From CAYGBW01 sp964348185 (GTDB taxonomy: Bacteria; Desulfobacterota; BSN033; WVXP01): a DNA stretch of 20,635 bases. Position 1 is the first letter of the stretch; each line of letters starts with the position of its first letter. Below are positions 1 through 7,228 of this stretch, piece after piece. A model generated the notes under the pieces. It saw nothing but the letters and a program-made list of their open reading frames with translations, was not told the DNA's origin and searched no databases. The DNA is taken from NCBI GenBank assembly GCA_964348185.1, contig CAYGBW010000065.1:1-20635 (forward strand), in the 5' to 3' direction. The position numbers were made by a program, and so were the translations under genes.

Positions 1-290
1 CCTTTCCATGTGCCAACGAGGACAGGTTTGTCCTTGAAACCATCGGGATAGTAACCTGACGGCGCATCAAACCACGGGAGATCGGAATAGTCTGAAAGAT
101 CGGGCTCCCAGAGATCCACTTCCAGGCCGAGGTTACGGAGCTTTATTGCCATATACTCCTGTATATCCCTGTAAGGACCTCCAACAAGACTCTTAAACCT
201 CAGGAGGTCCTTGAGCAGAAAAACCGCTCTCTCTCTGTTTTCATCGATGTATCGATCGATCCGGGATTTCAAACGGTCCTTGTCTTCCAT
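1..290 (-). CDS. M20-family peptidase/deacylase (ArgE/DapE-like), N-terminal fragment
   Basis: Only the first 96 residues lie in the window; the gene continues past the left edge. The visible part has a charged N-terminal helix, then an LLRFKSLVGGP stretch and a region ending in PVLVGTWKG. This matches the N-terminus of ArgE/DapE-family metallo-deacylases, where the VGTxKG strand comes just before the first zinc-binding HxD motif; that motif is outside the window, so catalytic residues cannot be checked. The family hydrolyses N-acyl or peptide-like amide bonds of amino acids. The ATG lies 40 bases after the livF stop, on the same strand, so it is probably the last or a late gene of the liv operon. 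That suggests, as inference, that the imported compound is an acylated amino acid or small peptide that is cleaved in the cytoplasm. The ribosome binding site is weak. Confidence 0.75.
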   Translation of the reverse strand, partial: MEDKDRLKSRIDRYIDENRERAVFLLKDLLRFKSLVGGPYRDIQEYMAIKLRNLGLEVDLWEPDLSDYSDLPWFDAPSGYYPDGFKDKPVLVGTWK

Positions 291-330
291 CTTCAACCTT
301 CGACTTGTTTTCAGTGGCAAGTACTTCGAT

Positions 331-1044
331 TCATTTTGTACCCTTGAGATAGGCCTTCCTAACGATATCCGTCTCCCTCAGTTCCCTGGGATTGCCTTGG
401 GCTGTGATCCGCCCTTTCTGCAACACATAGCCTCCGTCTGCAATGGAGAGGGCCTTTGCAGCGTTCTGCTCGATGAGAAGAATTGTGATCTTTTCTTCCT
501 TATTGATTCGGTTGATGGTATCAAAGTATTCCTCCACCAACTTCGGGGCCAGCCCTAAGGAGGGTTCATCGAGGAGCAAGATTTTCGGTTTGCTCATCAT
601 CCCTCGCCCAATGGCTACCATCCCCTGTTCTCCGCCGCTCAAGGTGCCAGCCGTTTGGTGAAGCCGGGTCTTCAGAATAGGAAAAAGCTGGAAAACACTT
701 TCCAGGCGTTGCCGAAGGTTACGCGTATTCCTGACAAAAAAAGCCCCCAGTCTGAGGTTTTCGAGGACTGTCATTTTGGGGAAAAGGCGTCTTCCTTCGG
801 GAACCACTGAGATCCCAAGTTCGACAATCCGGTTCGTCTTGAGCTGACAGATTGATATCCCCTCGAAAAGAACCTCTCCATGGGTGGGTCTGACCAATCC
901 GATGATCGTCTTGACGGTGGTCGATTTTCCAGCGCCGTTACTGCCAAGAAGGCAGATGAGTTTTCCCCTCTCGATACTGAGGTTGACATCCCTCAGCATA
1001 GGAACCCCGTCGTATTCTGTAGAGACACTAATAAGCTCCAGCAT
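331..1044 (-). CDS. livF: Branched-chain amino acid ABC transporter ATP-binding protein LivF
   Basis: Second ATPase of a LIV/HAAT-type importer; it hydrolyses ATP at the cytoplasmic face of the LivH-LivM channel. The 237-residue product has Walker A GSNGAGKST (about 34-42), a normal LSGGE signature (135-139), Walker B LLLDEP (156-161) and the LIEQNA switch region (190-195), all typical of LivF, as is the length. I start at the ATG giving MLELISVSTEYDG, because the longer frame adds 29 residues read entirely from the end of livG. With this start it overlaps livG by 17 bases, pointing to translational coupling. Residues after the signature read GMVAIGRGMM rather than the common QMLAIGRALM, a minor variation. 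Confidence in the function class is high; the exact substrate cannot be told from the ATPase. Confidence 0.95.
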   Translation of the reverse strand: MLELISVSTEYDGVPMLRDVNLSIERGKLICLLGSNGAGKSTTVKTIIGLVRPTHGEVLFEGISICQLKTNRIVELGISVVPEGRRLFPKMTVLENLRLGAFFVRNTRNLRQRLESVFQLFPILKTRLHQTAGTLSGGEQGMVAIGRGMMSKPKILLLDEPSLGLAPKLVEEYFDTINRINKEEKITILLIEQNAAKALSIADGGYVLQKGRITAQGNPRELRETDIVRKAYLKGTK

Positions 1045-1822
1045 ATCTGTCTCTTTCCCCCAGATAGGCCTCCAAGACCTCTGAATTCCGGGATATCTCG
1101 ATGAAGGATCCCTCTGTGATTTTCTGGCCATAGTTTAAGACCACGACACGATCCGCAATATTCTCAATCACCGTCATGTCGTGTTCAATGATGACCATCC
1201 CGATGTCGCTCTTCCGCTTCTGAATCTTGAGTATATCCTCCATGAGATGGGTGGTCTCTTCTGGGTCCATCCCCGCTGAGGGTTCATCCAAGAGAAGGAG
1301 AATAGGGTCCACGGCAAGGGCCCTGCAAATCTCAAGTCTCCGTCTGTGAGCCTGGGGAAGTTCCCCAGCCTTTTTGTAGCAGTCGTGGGCAAGCTCCTGA
1401 CTAAAATAGTCAAGGAGTTCTCTGGCCCTATGGGCAGCCTCATTCAGCTCTTTCCTGGCAAAGCGGTTCCGAAAGATCGCGTCATACCATTGGGACTTCT
1501 GTCTATGATGCATTCCGATGATCACATTATCCAGAACGCTCAGATTGGAGAACAATCGACTATTCTGAAAGGTTCGAGCGATTCCCCTGCGGGTAATCTC
1601 GGAGGGTGGGATCCCGATGATACTCTGCCCCTGAAAGAGAATACTCCCTGAGGTCGGTCTGTAGATTCCGCTAATCAGGTTGAAGAAAGTCGTTTTGCCC
1701 GATCCATTTGGGCCGATCAGACCCACGATTTCGCCTCGATCGATGCGGAAGCAGACCTCACTGACCGCCATGAGTCCACCGAATTGAATCGTCAGATCTT
1801 TTGTTTCCAGAAGAGGAAGCAT
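1028..1822 (-). CDS. livG: Branched-chain amino acid ABC transporter ATP-binding protein LivG
   Basis: First ATPase of the LIV-type importer, pairing with LivF. The 264-residue product shows Walker A GPNGSGKTT (37-45), the RTFQNSRLF Q-loop (83-91), Walker B LLLLDEP (175-181), AGMDPEET as D-loop and the IIEHDM switch histidine (211-216), in the usual LivG order. The start chosen is the ATG preceded by AAGGAAG at seven bases; a start 27 bases upstream has no such site. Odd point: the ABC signature, normally LSYGQ-like in LivG, reads LPQAH (155-159), while the following RRRLEICRALA is normal. I believe similar LPYAH-type motifs occur in LivG proteins of related bacteria, so this may be a subfamily trait rather than damage. 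A 97-base gap separates it from livM. Confidence 0.95.
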   Translation of the reverse strand: MLPLLETKDLTIQFGGLMAVSEVCFRIDRGEIVGLIGPNGSGKTTFFNLISGIYRPTSGSILFQGQSIIGIPPSEITRRGIARTFQNSRLFSNLSVLDNVIIGMHHRQKSQWYDAIFRNRFARKELNEAAHRARELLDYFSQELAHDCYKKAGELPQAHRRRLEICRALAVDPILLLLDEPSAGMDPEETTHLMEDILKIQKRKSDIGMVIIEHDMTVIENIADRVVVLNYGQKITEGSFIEISRNSEVLEAYLGERDRYAGAY

Positions 1823-1919
1823 CGGGGATCTTCCTTTTTTATTGCCCAAGCCAGAGAGGTGATGAAAACCGTCGTCTATGTCCTTTCAGGCCACAGAAGT
1901 TGCTCTCGGTGCCCCATGC

Positions 1920-3074
1920 TCAGGTGTATTCCCTCAGTTTCTGGGGAAAGAGACCTTGGGGCCGGAAAACCAGAGTAAGGATAACGATGATTCCAAACAA
2001 CATGAGTCGAAAGTCCTCGAATATTCTGAATTTTTCCGGAAGAAGGGTCAGAAGGACAGCGCCAAAGACAACCCCGAACACGTTGTCCATTCCCCCGAGA
2101 ATCACCATGGTCACCACAACCACGGAGAGCATGAATTGAAAGTTTTCCGGAGAGATAAAGCCCACATAATGGGCGTAGACCGCACCGGTTACGCCATCGA
2201 GAAAGCAGTTGATACAAAAGGACAGAATCTTGTAATTGGCCACATGAATTCCGGAACAACGCGCAGCGATCTCATCTTCCCGAATGGCGTTCCAGGTCAG
2301 GCCGGTCCGGGAATTGTGAAGGCGTTGAGAGATGAGGGTATAGACCAAACAGAAGAACAAAACCAGATAGTAATAGTTGGCATGGAAGGGGAGGCTGATC
2401 CCAAAGACCTCTATGCCCTGTTTGAAGGAGTGACCGAAGAGGGCCGGTGGCGGAATGTCTGCGATGCCATTGGGACCACCGGTCCACTGGAGGTTATTTA
2501 GGAGCAAATAGACGATCAGACCGAAGGCGATCGTCACCAGAGAAAGATAGTAGTCTTTGGTCTTCGTTGTGGGAAGCCCCAGAAGGAAACCCATAAATGA
2601 AGCAGCCCCTCCCGCAGCAAAGATCATCAGCCAGAAACTCGCGCCGGTGTGAATCGAAAGCAGAGCAGACGTATAAGCGCCGACCCCATAGGAGGCAGCT
2701 GTGGCCAGATTGACGATGTTCGTGCTTCCCAGCTGATAGTTCAAGCCCGTCGCCAGCATGACGTAGATTCCAGCGGTTAGGCAAATGTGGATCAGATAAG
2801 GGTTCTTTCTCAGGAGCACGGGAATTGCCATCAGAAAGAGAACCGCGAGGATCACAGAGAGGGTCTTTTCCCTTTGGAAGGTCGAGCTGAGGTAAGCCTG
2901 GAGTCTTTCGAATCGATCGAACAGGTACCAGCACGCGCCAACCCCGAGGATCACGAGGATGACCCCCACCGTGTTTTCCATCCTCAGGAAGAGAACGAAA
3001 ACCGAGAATGCCAACAATTCGCCTAACAGTATCATCACCACGTCCACAGCCCTGTGATGCCTTCCCCTCATCAT
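1920..3074 (-). CDS. livM: Branched-chain amino acid ABC transporter permease LivM
   Basis: Inner-membrane permease that forms the translocation channel with LivH. It has many hydrophobic segments, the LivM hallmarks GLNYQLGSTNIVNLATAA and WTGGPNGI, and the cytoplasmic ATPase-contact (EAA-like) loop around NAIREDEIAARCSGI. At about 384 residues it is longer than many LivM proteins because of an N-terminal extension with two extra predicted membrane segments before the conserved core. I chose the ATG preceded by GAGAAGG at seven bases. A GTG six bases upstream overlaps the livH stop by four bases and is the alternative start, but the ribosome binding site is then too close. Either way livH and livM are tightly coupled. 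Confidence 0.94.
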   Translation of the reverse strand: MMRGRHHRAVDVVMILLGELLAFSVFVLFLRMENTVGVILVILGVGACWYLFDRFERLQAYLSSTFQREKTLSVILAVLFLMAIPVLLRKNPYLIHICLTAGIYVMLATGLNYQLGSTNIVNLATAASYGVGAYTSALLSIHTGASFWLMIFAAGGAASFMGFLLGLPTTKTKDYYLSLVTIAFGLIVYLLLNNLQWTGGPNGIADIPPPALFGHSFKQGIEVFGISLPFHANYYYLVLFFCLVYTLISQRLHNSRTGLTWNAIREDEIAARCSGIHVANYKILSFCINCFLDGVTGAVYAHYVGFISPENFQFMLSVVVVTMVILGGMDNVFGVVFGAVLLTLLPEKFRIFEDFRLMLFGIIVILTLVFRPQGLFPQKLREYT

Positions 3075-3076
3075 CG

Positions 3077-4000
3077 TCACACCTTCTCATATACCCTTTC
3101 ACCCAAGATTCCTGAGGGCTTGAAAACAAGAAAAAAGATGACCACCAGAAACGCAAAGACATCCTTGTAGGCGGTTCCTCCGGGGATGAAGGCGGATGCG
3201 AACGTCTCCACAAATCCGAGGACCAGCCCACCAAAGACTGCGCCATTGATGTTGCCTAAGCCGCCGACAACAGCGGCTGAAAACCCTTTTATACCCCCCA
3301 TGAGCCCCATATCAAACCGAACGATACTGATATAGGCCCCGTTCAGGATTCCGGCTACCGCACCCAAACCTGAGCCGATGAGAAAGGTCACAGCCACCGT
3401 GGCATCGATGTTGATCCCCATCATCATGGCCGCCTCGATATCTTGGGAGATCGCTCGGATGGCTGCACCGACGCGTGTGCACCTGACGAACAGAAACACG
3501 GCCGTTATGAGGGCCATTGTCACCGTCAAGATAATCAGATTGTCGTAGCGAAAAGGGATTTGCCCTATGGCAAAGCTCCCCTCGGGGAGGAGCGCTGGGA
3601 AAATCTGTGGGTTACTTCCCTGAGGATAAAAGAGTCTGATCGCCTCCCGGATGATGAGTCCTAAGGCCACCGTAGCAACAAGAACCATCAGCAGGGGTGC
3701 TTGGCGAAAAGGTTTGATGACGAGTTTTTCAATGACCGAGCCGAGCAGACCCGTCATGGCCGCAGCCGCTGCAACGAGAAGGGGGATAGATATTGCAAGG
3801 GGAAGGGCCTCGAAGAAACCACTGGCGGTTCCAAGGGCGTAAAGGATGAGGACCACAAAGCTGCCGAGGATACAGACATCTCCGTGGGAGAAGTGGACGA
3901 CATTCAACGCACCGAAAAACAGACTGAACCCGATGGCGATCAGGGTGTAGTTGCATCCCAGAAGCAAGCCATTGATGATCTGCTGGACAAACTCAGACAC
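3077..4000 (-). CDS. livH: Branched-chain amino acid ABC transporter permease LivH
   Basis: Second inner-membrane permease of the importer. The 307-residue product has the typical LivH opening VQQIINGLLLGCNYTLIAIG, the FSHGD motif, the EAA-like loop around GAAIRAISQDIEAAMMMGIN and the closing GxxKGFSAAVVGGLGNINGA region. A longer frame would add 12 residues, but the GTG chosen here follows GGGAGGA at five bases and gives SEFVQQIINGLLLG, the usual LivH N-terminus. It is separated from livK by 117 bases with no gene, and its stop abuts the livM start. Confidence 0.94.
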   Translation of the reverse strand: MSEFVQQIINGLLLGCNYTLIAIGFSLFFGALNVVHFSHGDVCILGSFVVLILYALGTASGFFEALPLAISIPLLVAAAAAMTGLLGSVIEKLVIKPFRQAPLLMVLVATVALGLIIREAIRLFYPQGSNPQIFPALLPEGSFAIGQIPFRYDNLIILTVTMALITAVFLFVRCTRVGAAIRAISQDIEAAMMMGINIDATVAVTFLIGSGLGAVAGILNGAYISIVRFDMGLMGGIKGFSAAVVGGLGNINGAVFGGLVLGFVETFASAFIPGGTAYKDVFAFLVVIFFLVFKPSGILGERVYEKV

Positions 4001-4117
4001 GGGGCTCCTCCCGCGAAACCAGACGAGAGCAGACAAGGATTCCTGGTTGGCTCTCAGAGGTCCCTTGCATGGGTGGGACTGAACAAGGTGGGCTGCCGGA
4101 AGACAAAAGGTCCAGGG

Positions 4118-5293
4118 TTAGGGTTTAGGAAGCATGCGCTTTCCCGAGGCATATTCTGACTTTTCCCATTTCAGCCATTTCCCGTCTTGGCTGACCAATT
4201 TGGTGACAAGGGCCAGTTCGGTTTGGCCATTCTCGTCAAAGGTGGTCGTTCCCAGGATGCCCTCATATTTCATCTCCCGAATCGTTTTGGCCATTGAGAC
4301 TTTGTCATCTGGACCCACCTTCTTGAGGGCCTCGAGAATGATATTGGCCGCCTCGTAAGCGTAAATCCCATAGGCCCCCATGGGTTCTCGATATCCCTGA
4401 GCCTCATAGGCCTTTTTGAATTCGATTCCTCCAGCCAGCTCTTCGAGATCAAATCCCGGCTTGGTGATGATGGTCCCTTCTGCTGCTTTACCGGCCACTT
4501 CGTTGAATTTTTCGTCAGCGAGTCCGGAAACCGCGCAAAAAACCTTATCCAAGGCAACCTTCTCCATCTGGCTTTTGCTCAGGGCTCCCTCCATGACCAC
4601 CCCGCCGAAGTAGATCGCTGACGGGTTGAGGCCCTTGATTTTGGTCAGGATGGGTCTGAAATCCGTCGTTCCCACAGGAACGGCGTCGACAGAGACGATC
4701 GTTGCCCCGTGCTTTTCAGCCAGGGCCTTGAAGGCCTTGGTGTTCTGTTCCCCATAGTCTGTCGTGTCTGAGAGGATACTGAAGCTTTTGTATCCCAGGT
4801 CCTCAATAACCCATCTGGCAAAGGGAACGTTTTCCTGAACCAGGGTGGGGCAGTTGCGGGTGACCTCTGGATAGTTATACTCCGTGATTCTGGGACTGAT
4901 CGCCCCCCAGACGATAAAGGGGACTTTGAAAGAATGGAAGGTGTGGATCGTTGCCAGGGCGCACGAACTGTTCCAATGGCCACTGGCTGCAACCACTGTC
5001 GGGTCTGACACGGCCTTCAGCGCGGCAGAGACGGCCACGGCCGGATCGGATGCGTCATCCAGGGCCATGATTTCGAGGGTATAGGGGAATGTCCCAGACG
5101 CGTTGGCCTGTCTTATGGCAAGGTCAAAACAGTTCTTGGCGCCATTGCCCTGGGCAGCATTGGGTCCCGTCAAGGGGCCGAGAAAGGCGATCTTGACCGT
5201 CTTGGCCCAGGCCATTTCCCCCGAGGCTGAGAAAACCATGACCCCAGAGACGACGATTACGAAAAAGGCAAGAATAAAAGCAGGTCGTTTCAT
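4118..5293 (-). CDS. livK: Periplasmic substrate-binding protein of the LIV-type ABC transporter
   Basis: Type I periplasmic binding protein that captures the substrate for the LivHMGF importer. The 391-residue product starts with a Sec signal peptide (basic MKRP, hydrophobic core to about residue 24, cleavage probably after AWA near residue 30). The mature part begins KTVKIAFLGPLTGPNAAQG, the standard first strand of this family, followed by the ALDDASDPAVAVSAA and HWNSSCALA elements that line the ligand cleft. The ribosome binding site GGAGGGAGGAG precedes the ATG closely. It is first in the operon, with a promoter about 60 bases upstream. Members bind leucine-type amino acids but also amides, urea or aromatic acids, so the ligand is not established here; the nearby M20 deacylase hints at an amino acid derivative. 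Confidence 0.92.
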   Translation of the reverse strand: MKRPAFILAFFVIVVSGVMVFSASGEMAWAKTVKIAFLGPLTGPNAAQGNGAKNCFDLAIRQANASGTFPYTLEIMALDDASDPAVAVSAALKAVSDPTVVAASGHWNSSCALATIHTFHSFKVPFIVWGAISPRITEYNYPEVTRNCPTLVQENVPFARWVIEDLGYKSFSILSDTTDYGEQNTKAFKALAEKHGATIVSVDAVPVGTTDFRPILTKIKGLNPSAIYFGGVVMEGALSKSQMEKVALDKVFCAVSGLADEKFNEVAGKAAEGTIITKPGFDLEELAGGIEFKKAYEAQGYREPMGAYGIYAYEAANIILEALKKVGPDDKVSMAKTIREMKYEGILGTTTFDENGQTELALVTKLVSQDGKWLKWEKSEYASGKRMLPKP

Positions 5294-5350
5294 CGTTTGC
5301 TCCTCCCTCCATTGATCCGTTATTTCATCTTCCGGCAGCTCCAGGCTCCC

Positions 5351-5379
5351 AATATAGGGGAATTGGGAAGAAAAAGCAA
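5351..5379 (-). promoter_or_regulatory. Sigma70-type promoter for the liv operon
   Basis: Read on the minus strand there is TTGCTT (-35), exactly 17 bases, then TATATT (-10). Transcription would start near 5344, leaving about 50 bases of leader before the livK ATG. It lies just downstream of the intrinsic terminator of the preceding lipoprotein operon, so the liv genes have their own start. Prediction by eye only. Confidence 0.6.
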
Positions 5380-5437
5380 GGCTATCGGGGCGTTGGTTTT
5401 TTGGGGAGGGGGGAACCGATTCACGGTAAGGGGCTTG

Positions 5438-5472
5438 AAAAAAAAGAGCTCTGAAGATACCCAGAGCTCTTT
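5438..5472 (-). terminator. Rho-independent terminator of the LPP20-protease operon
   Basis: An 11-base perfect inverted repeat, AAAGAGCTCTG (5443-5453) and CAGAGCTCTTT (5462-5472), encloses an 8-base loop. On the minus strand the stem runs directly into eight consecutive T residues (5438-5445). It starts 24 bases after the stop codon of the lipoprotein gene at 5496, the expected place. The plus-strand flank has no T-run, so it works in one direction. Confidence 0.9.
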
Positions 5473-5495
5473 CTCACAGAGTTCAGTGGGAAGGG

Positions 5496-6062
5496 TTACC
5501 TCTTCTCTTCCATCTCTTCAAGCTGTCTGTGCAGCTTTTCGGCATTCTCCCTGACAAAGTCTCTCACCTGGCTGTCCAGTTCCTTGTAGTCATCCAAGGC
5601 GTCTTTGAAGGCAAACAGGTCCCATTCACACAGAGAAAAAAAGGAGCCATCTTTTGGATCCTTCCAGTGATCGACAATCATGGCGCCATGGAGGGTGCTC
5701 TTTGTGAAGGTCTTCAGGGCCTGCTCCACGTGCTGCTCCTCTGAGGAGGCGGACATGTCCCCGGCCGTTGTGGAGGCCATATAGTCCTTGGCGAGGACGG
5801 CCACATACGTTTCGAGAACCTTGGCAACCTCCGCCCTGGCCCGATCATCGGCTGTCGAGACCAAGAGGGCCCTGTTTTTGATCCCGGAAGCGATGCCTAC
5901 GCCGTAAAAAACCTTCCCCTTTTCCACTTCAAAAGCACCGCTCCCCTTGTCAACCCAGGCCGGTCTTGAAGGGGGGGCGGGTTTCTTTGCCCCGCAGCCG
6001 ACAAAGGCAAACGCTCCCATTGCCACCAAAATGCACAGTACCGGTAGAACTCTTCCTTTCAT
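5496..6062 (-). CDS. LPP20-family lipoprotein (188 aa)
   Basis: Small secreted lipoprotein of unknown biochemical role. It has a basic N-terminus, a hydrophobic stretch and a lipobox ending FVGC with lipidated Cys23, so it should be membrane-anchored after signal peptidase II processing. The RPAWVDKG...VFYGVGIA...ADDRARAEVAKVL segment (about 33-85) is the signature of the LPP20 family (Helicobacter Lpp20, LPP20/FlgO-like proteins). The last 28 residues form a very charged Glu/Lys/Arg/Leu helix ending EEMEEKR, a possible coiled coil. The ATG overlaps the stop of the upstream protease gene as ATGA, so the two are translationally coupled. An intrinsic terminator follows. Family assignment is by motif; function is inferred to be envelope-related. 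Confidence 0.82.
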   Translation of the reverse strand: MKGRVLPVLCILVAMGAFAFVGCGAKKPAPPSRPAWVDKGSGAFEVEKGKVFYGVGIASGIKNRALLVSTADDRARAEVAKVLETYVAVLAKDYMASTTAGDMSASSEEQHVEQALKTFTKSTLHGAMIVDHWKDPKDGSFFSLCEWDLFAFKDALDDYKELDSQVRDFVRENAEKLHRQLEEMEEKR

Positions 6063-7192
6063 GGGTATTTCCTCCTTTTCCTGAGTTTATTGATCTTTTC
6101 CCTCATCTCCTCCATCAGGTCTTCCATCTCCTCCATGCTGGCAATCAACTCGTCCATGTTGTAGGGATTCTTCTCCGTGAGAATTTCTCCCTCCTGGAAC
6201 AGATTTTCTCGCTCCTCACCAGGCCCAACTCCGGATTTGTCTCTGCCTTCTGGTTTCCCGGACTTTTCAGAAACCCGCTTTCTCTCTTCCACGGATTCGA
6301 GGGCACGCGATTCGAGTGCCGGGGATCGGGATTCAGAATATTGGAGTTTGGAAGGTTTGGGCTCTTCTGATTCCTGAGAGGGTGTATCGTTCGGGGAGAC
6401 CGATAGGCTCGTCCCCTCTTTCTCCGTCGTCGGTTGAACGTGCCGGATCGCGGCAAACCGGTAACCCAATCGGTCCAGCCATTTGAGGGCTACATTCGAT
6501 TTGATGGAAAAATTGACATCGGTGATGACCGTGCCATCCCTAGCCTTCCGGGCGATCATCGAGTTGATGCCGATCATGTTCCCCTGATCGTTCAGAAGGG
6601 GACCTCCGGAGTTACCCCGGTTAATACTGGCTTCTGTCTGAAAGAGGTTCTTCCCTCTGACACCATTAAAATCCTGCCGCTGGGCACTGATGACGCCCGT
6701 TGTCAAGCTCCACAGCCCTCCCTGTTCAGGATGGCCGATGGCAAAGGCTTGATCACCGGTCACGACTTCGTTTGAGTCCCCGAAAGGGACCGGGGTCAGG
6801 GGCACATTCACGTCCCTGATTCTGACAAGGGCGAGATCTAGAGGGAGGTCATAGGCCAGAACCTCTCCCCTGTATCGCCTGGAAAGATCGATCCCGTGGC
6901 TGCCGGTGACCTTTTCCGGTTTCAAGAAGACCGAGACATCTGAGGGGAGCTTTGAGGGAGGGTCCCGAATGAGAATATGGGCATTGGTAATCACAAGGCC
7001 ATCCTCCCGGATGATTGATCCAGTGCCCCCTCTTCCCATCTGTGAGCCCTCTAAGGCGAGGATGAAAACCACGGCGGGACTCACCTTCTGGTAAATCTCT
7101 CTGGGTGTCATGGCGAGAATCTGATGGGCAGAGAGACAGACCCAGGCCGCAAGAACTGCTAAGATCGCATACATCCTTTGATTTTTCATCAT
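6059..7192 (-). CDS. Trypsin-like (S1C/HtrA-type) serine protease without PDZ domain
   Basis: Exported serine protease. Residues 1-27 look like a signal peptide (hydrophobic AILAVLAAWVCLSAHQILA). The chymotrypsin-fold domain covers about 32-240, with catalytic His72 (TNAHI), Asp119 (LDLALV) and Ser195 (GNSGGP) all present, so it should be active. Unlike DegP/DegS/DegQ there is no PDZ domain. Residues 250-340 are low-complexity, rich in Ser, Glu, Pro, Lys and Arg, and probably disordered; residues 346-372 form a Met/Glu-rich amphipathic helix (MDELIASMEEMEDLMEE) ending in a basic tail. It sits between two LPP20 lipoproteins, 36 bases after the first and overlapping the second by four bases. 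Role inferred: processing or quality control in the periplasm, possibly tethered through its C-terminal helix. GGGGAGTGAGAG precedes the chosen ATG. Confidence 0.88.
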   Translation of the reverse strand: MMKNQRMYAILAVLAAWVCLSAHQILAMTPREIYQKVSPAVVFILALEGSQMGRGGTGSIIREDGLVITNAHILIRDPPSKLPSDVSVFLKPEKVTGSHGIDLSRRYRGEVLAYDLPLDLALVRIRDVNVPLTPVPFGDSNEVVTGDQAFAIGHPEQGGLWSLTTGVISAQRQDFNGVRGKNLFQTEASINRGNSGGPLLNDQGNMIGINSMIARKARDGTVITDVNFSIKSNVALKWLDRLGYRFAAIRHVQPTTEKEGTSLSVSPNDTPSQESEEPKPSKLQYSESRSPALESRALESVEERKRVSEKSGKPEGRDKSGVGPGEERENLFQEGEILTEKNPYNMDELIASMEEMEDLMEEMREKINKLRKRRKYP

Positions 7193-7228
7193 CTCTCACT
7201 CCCCTTTGCCGCAAATTGCGTGCCACGA

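Noticed and set aside
1878..2501. Long plus-strand open frame (207 codons) opposite livM
   Set aside because: It lies wholly antisense to livM, which has clear family motifs; a shadow of the high-GC third positions.
4109..4130. Telomere-like TTAGGGTTTAGG between livK and livH
   Set aside because: Only about two repeat units and no extended array; chance sequence in an intergenic gap.
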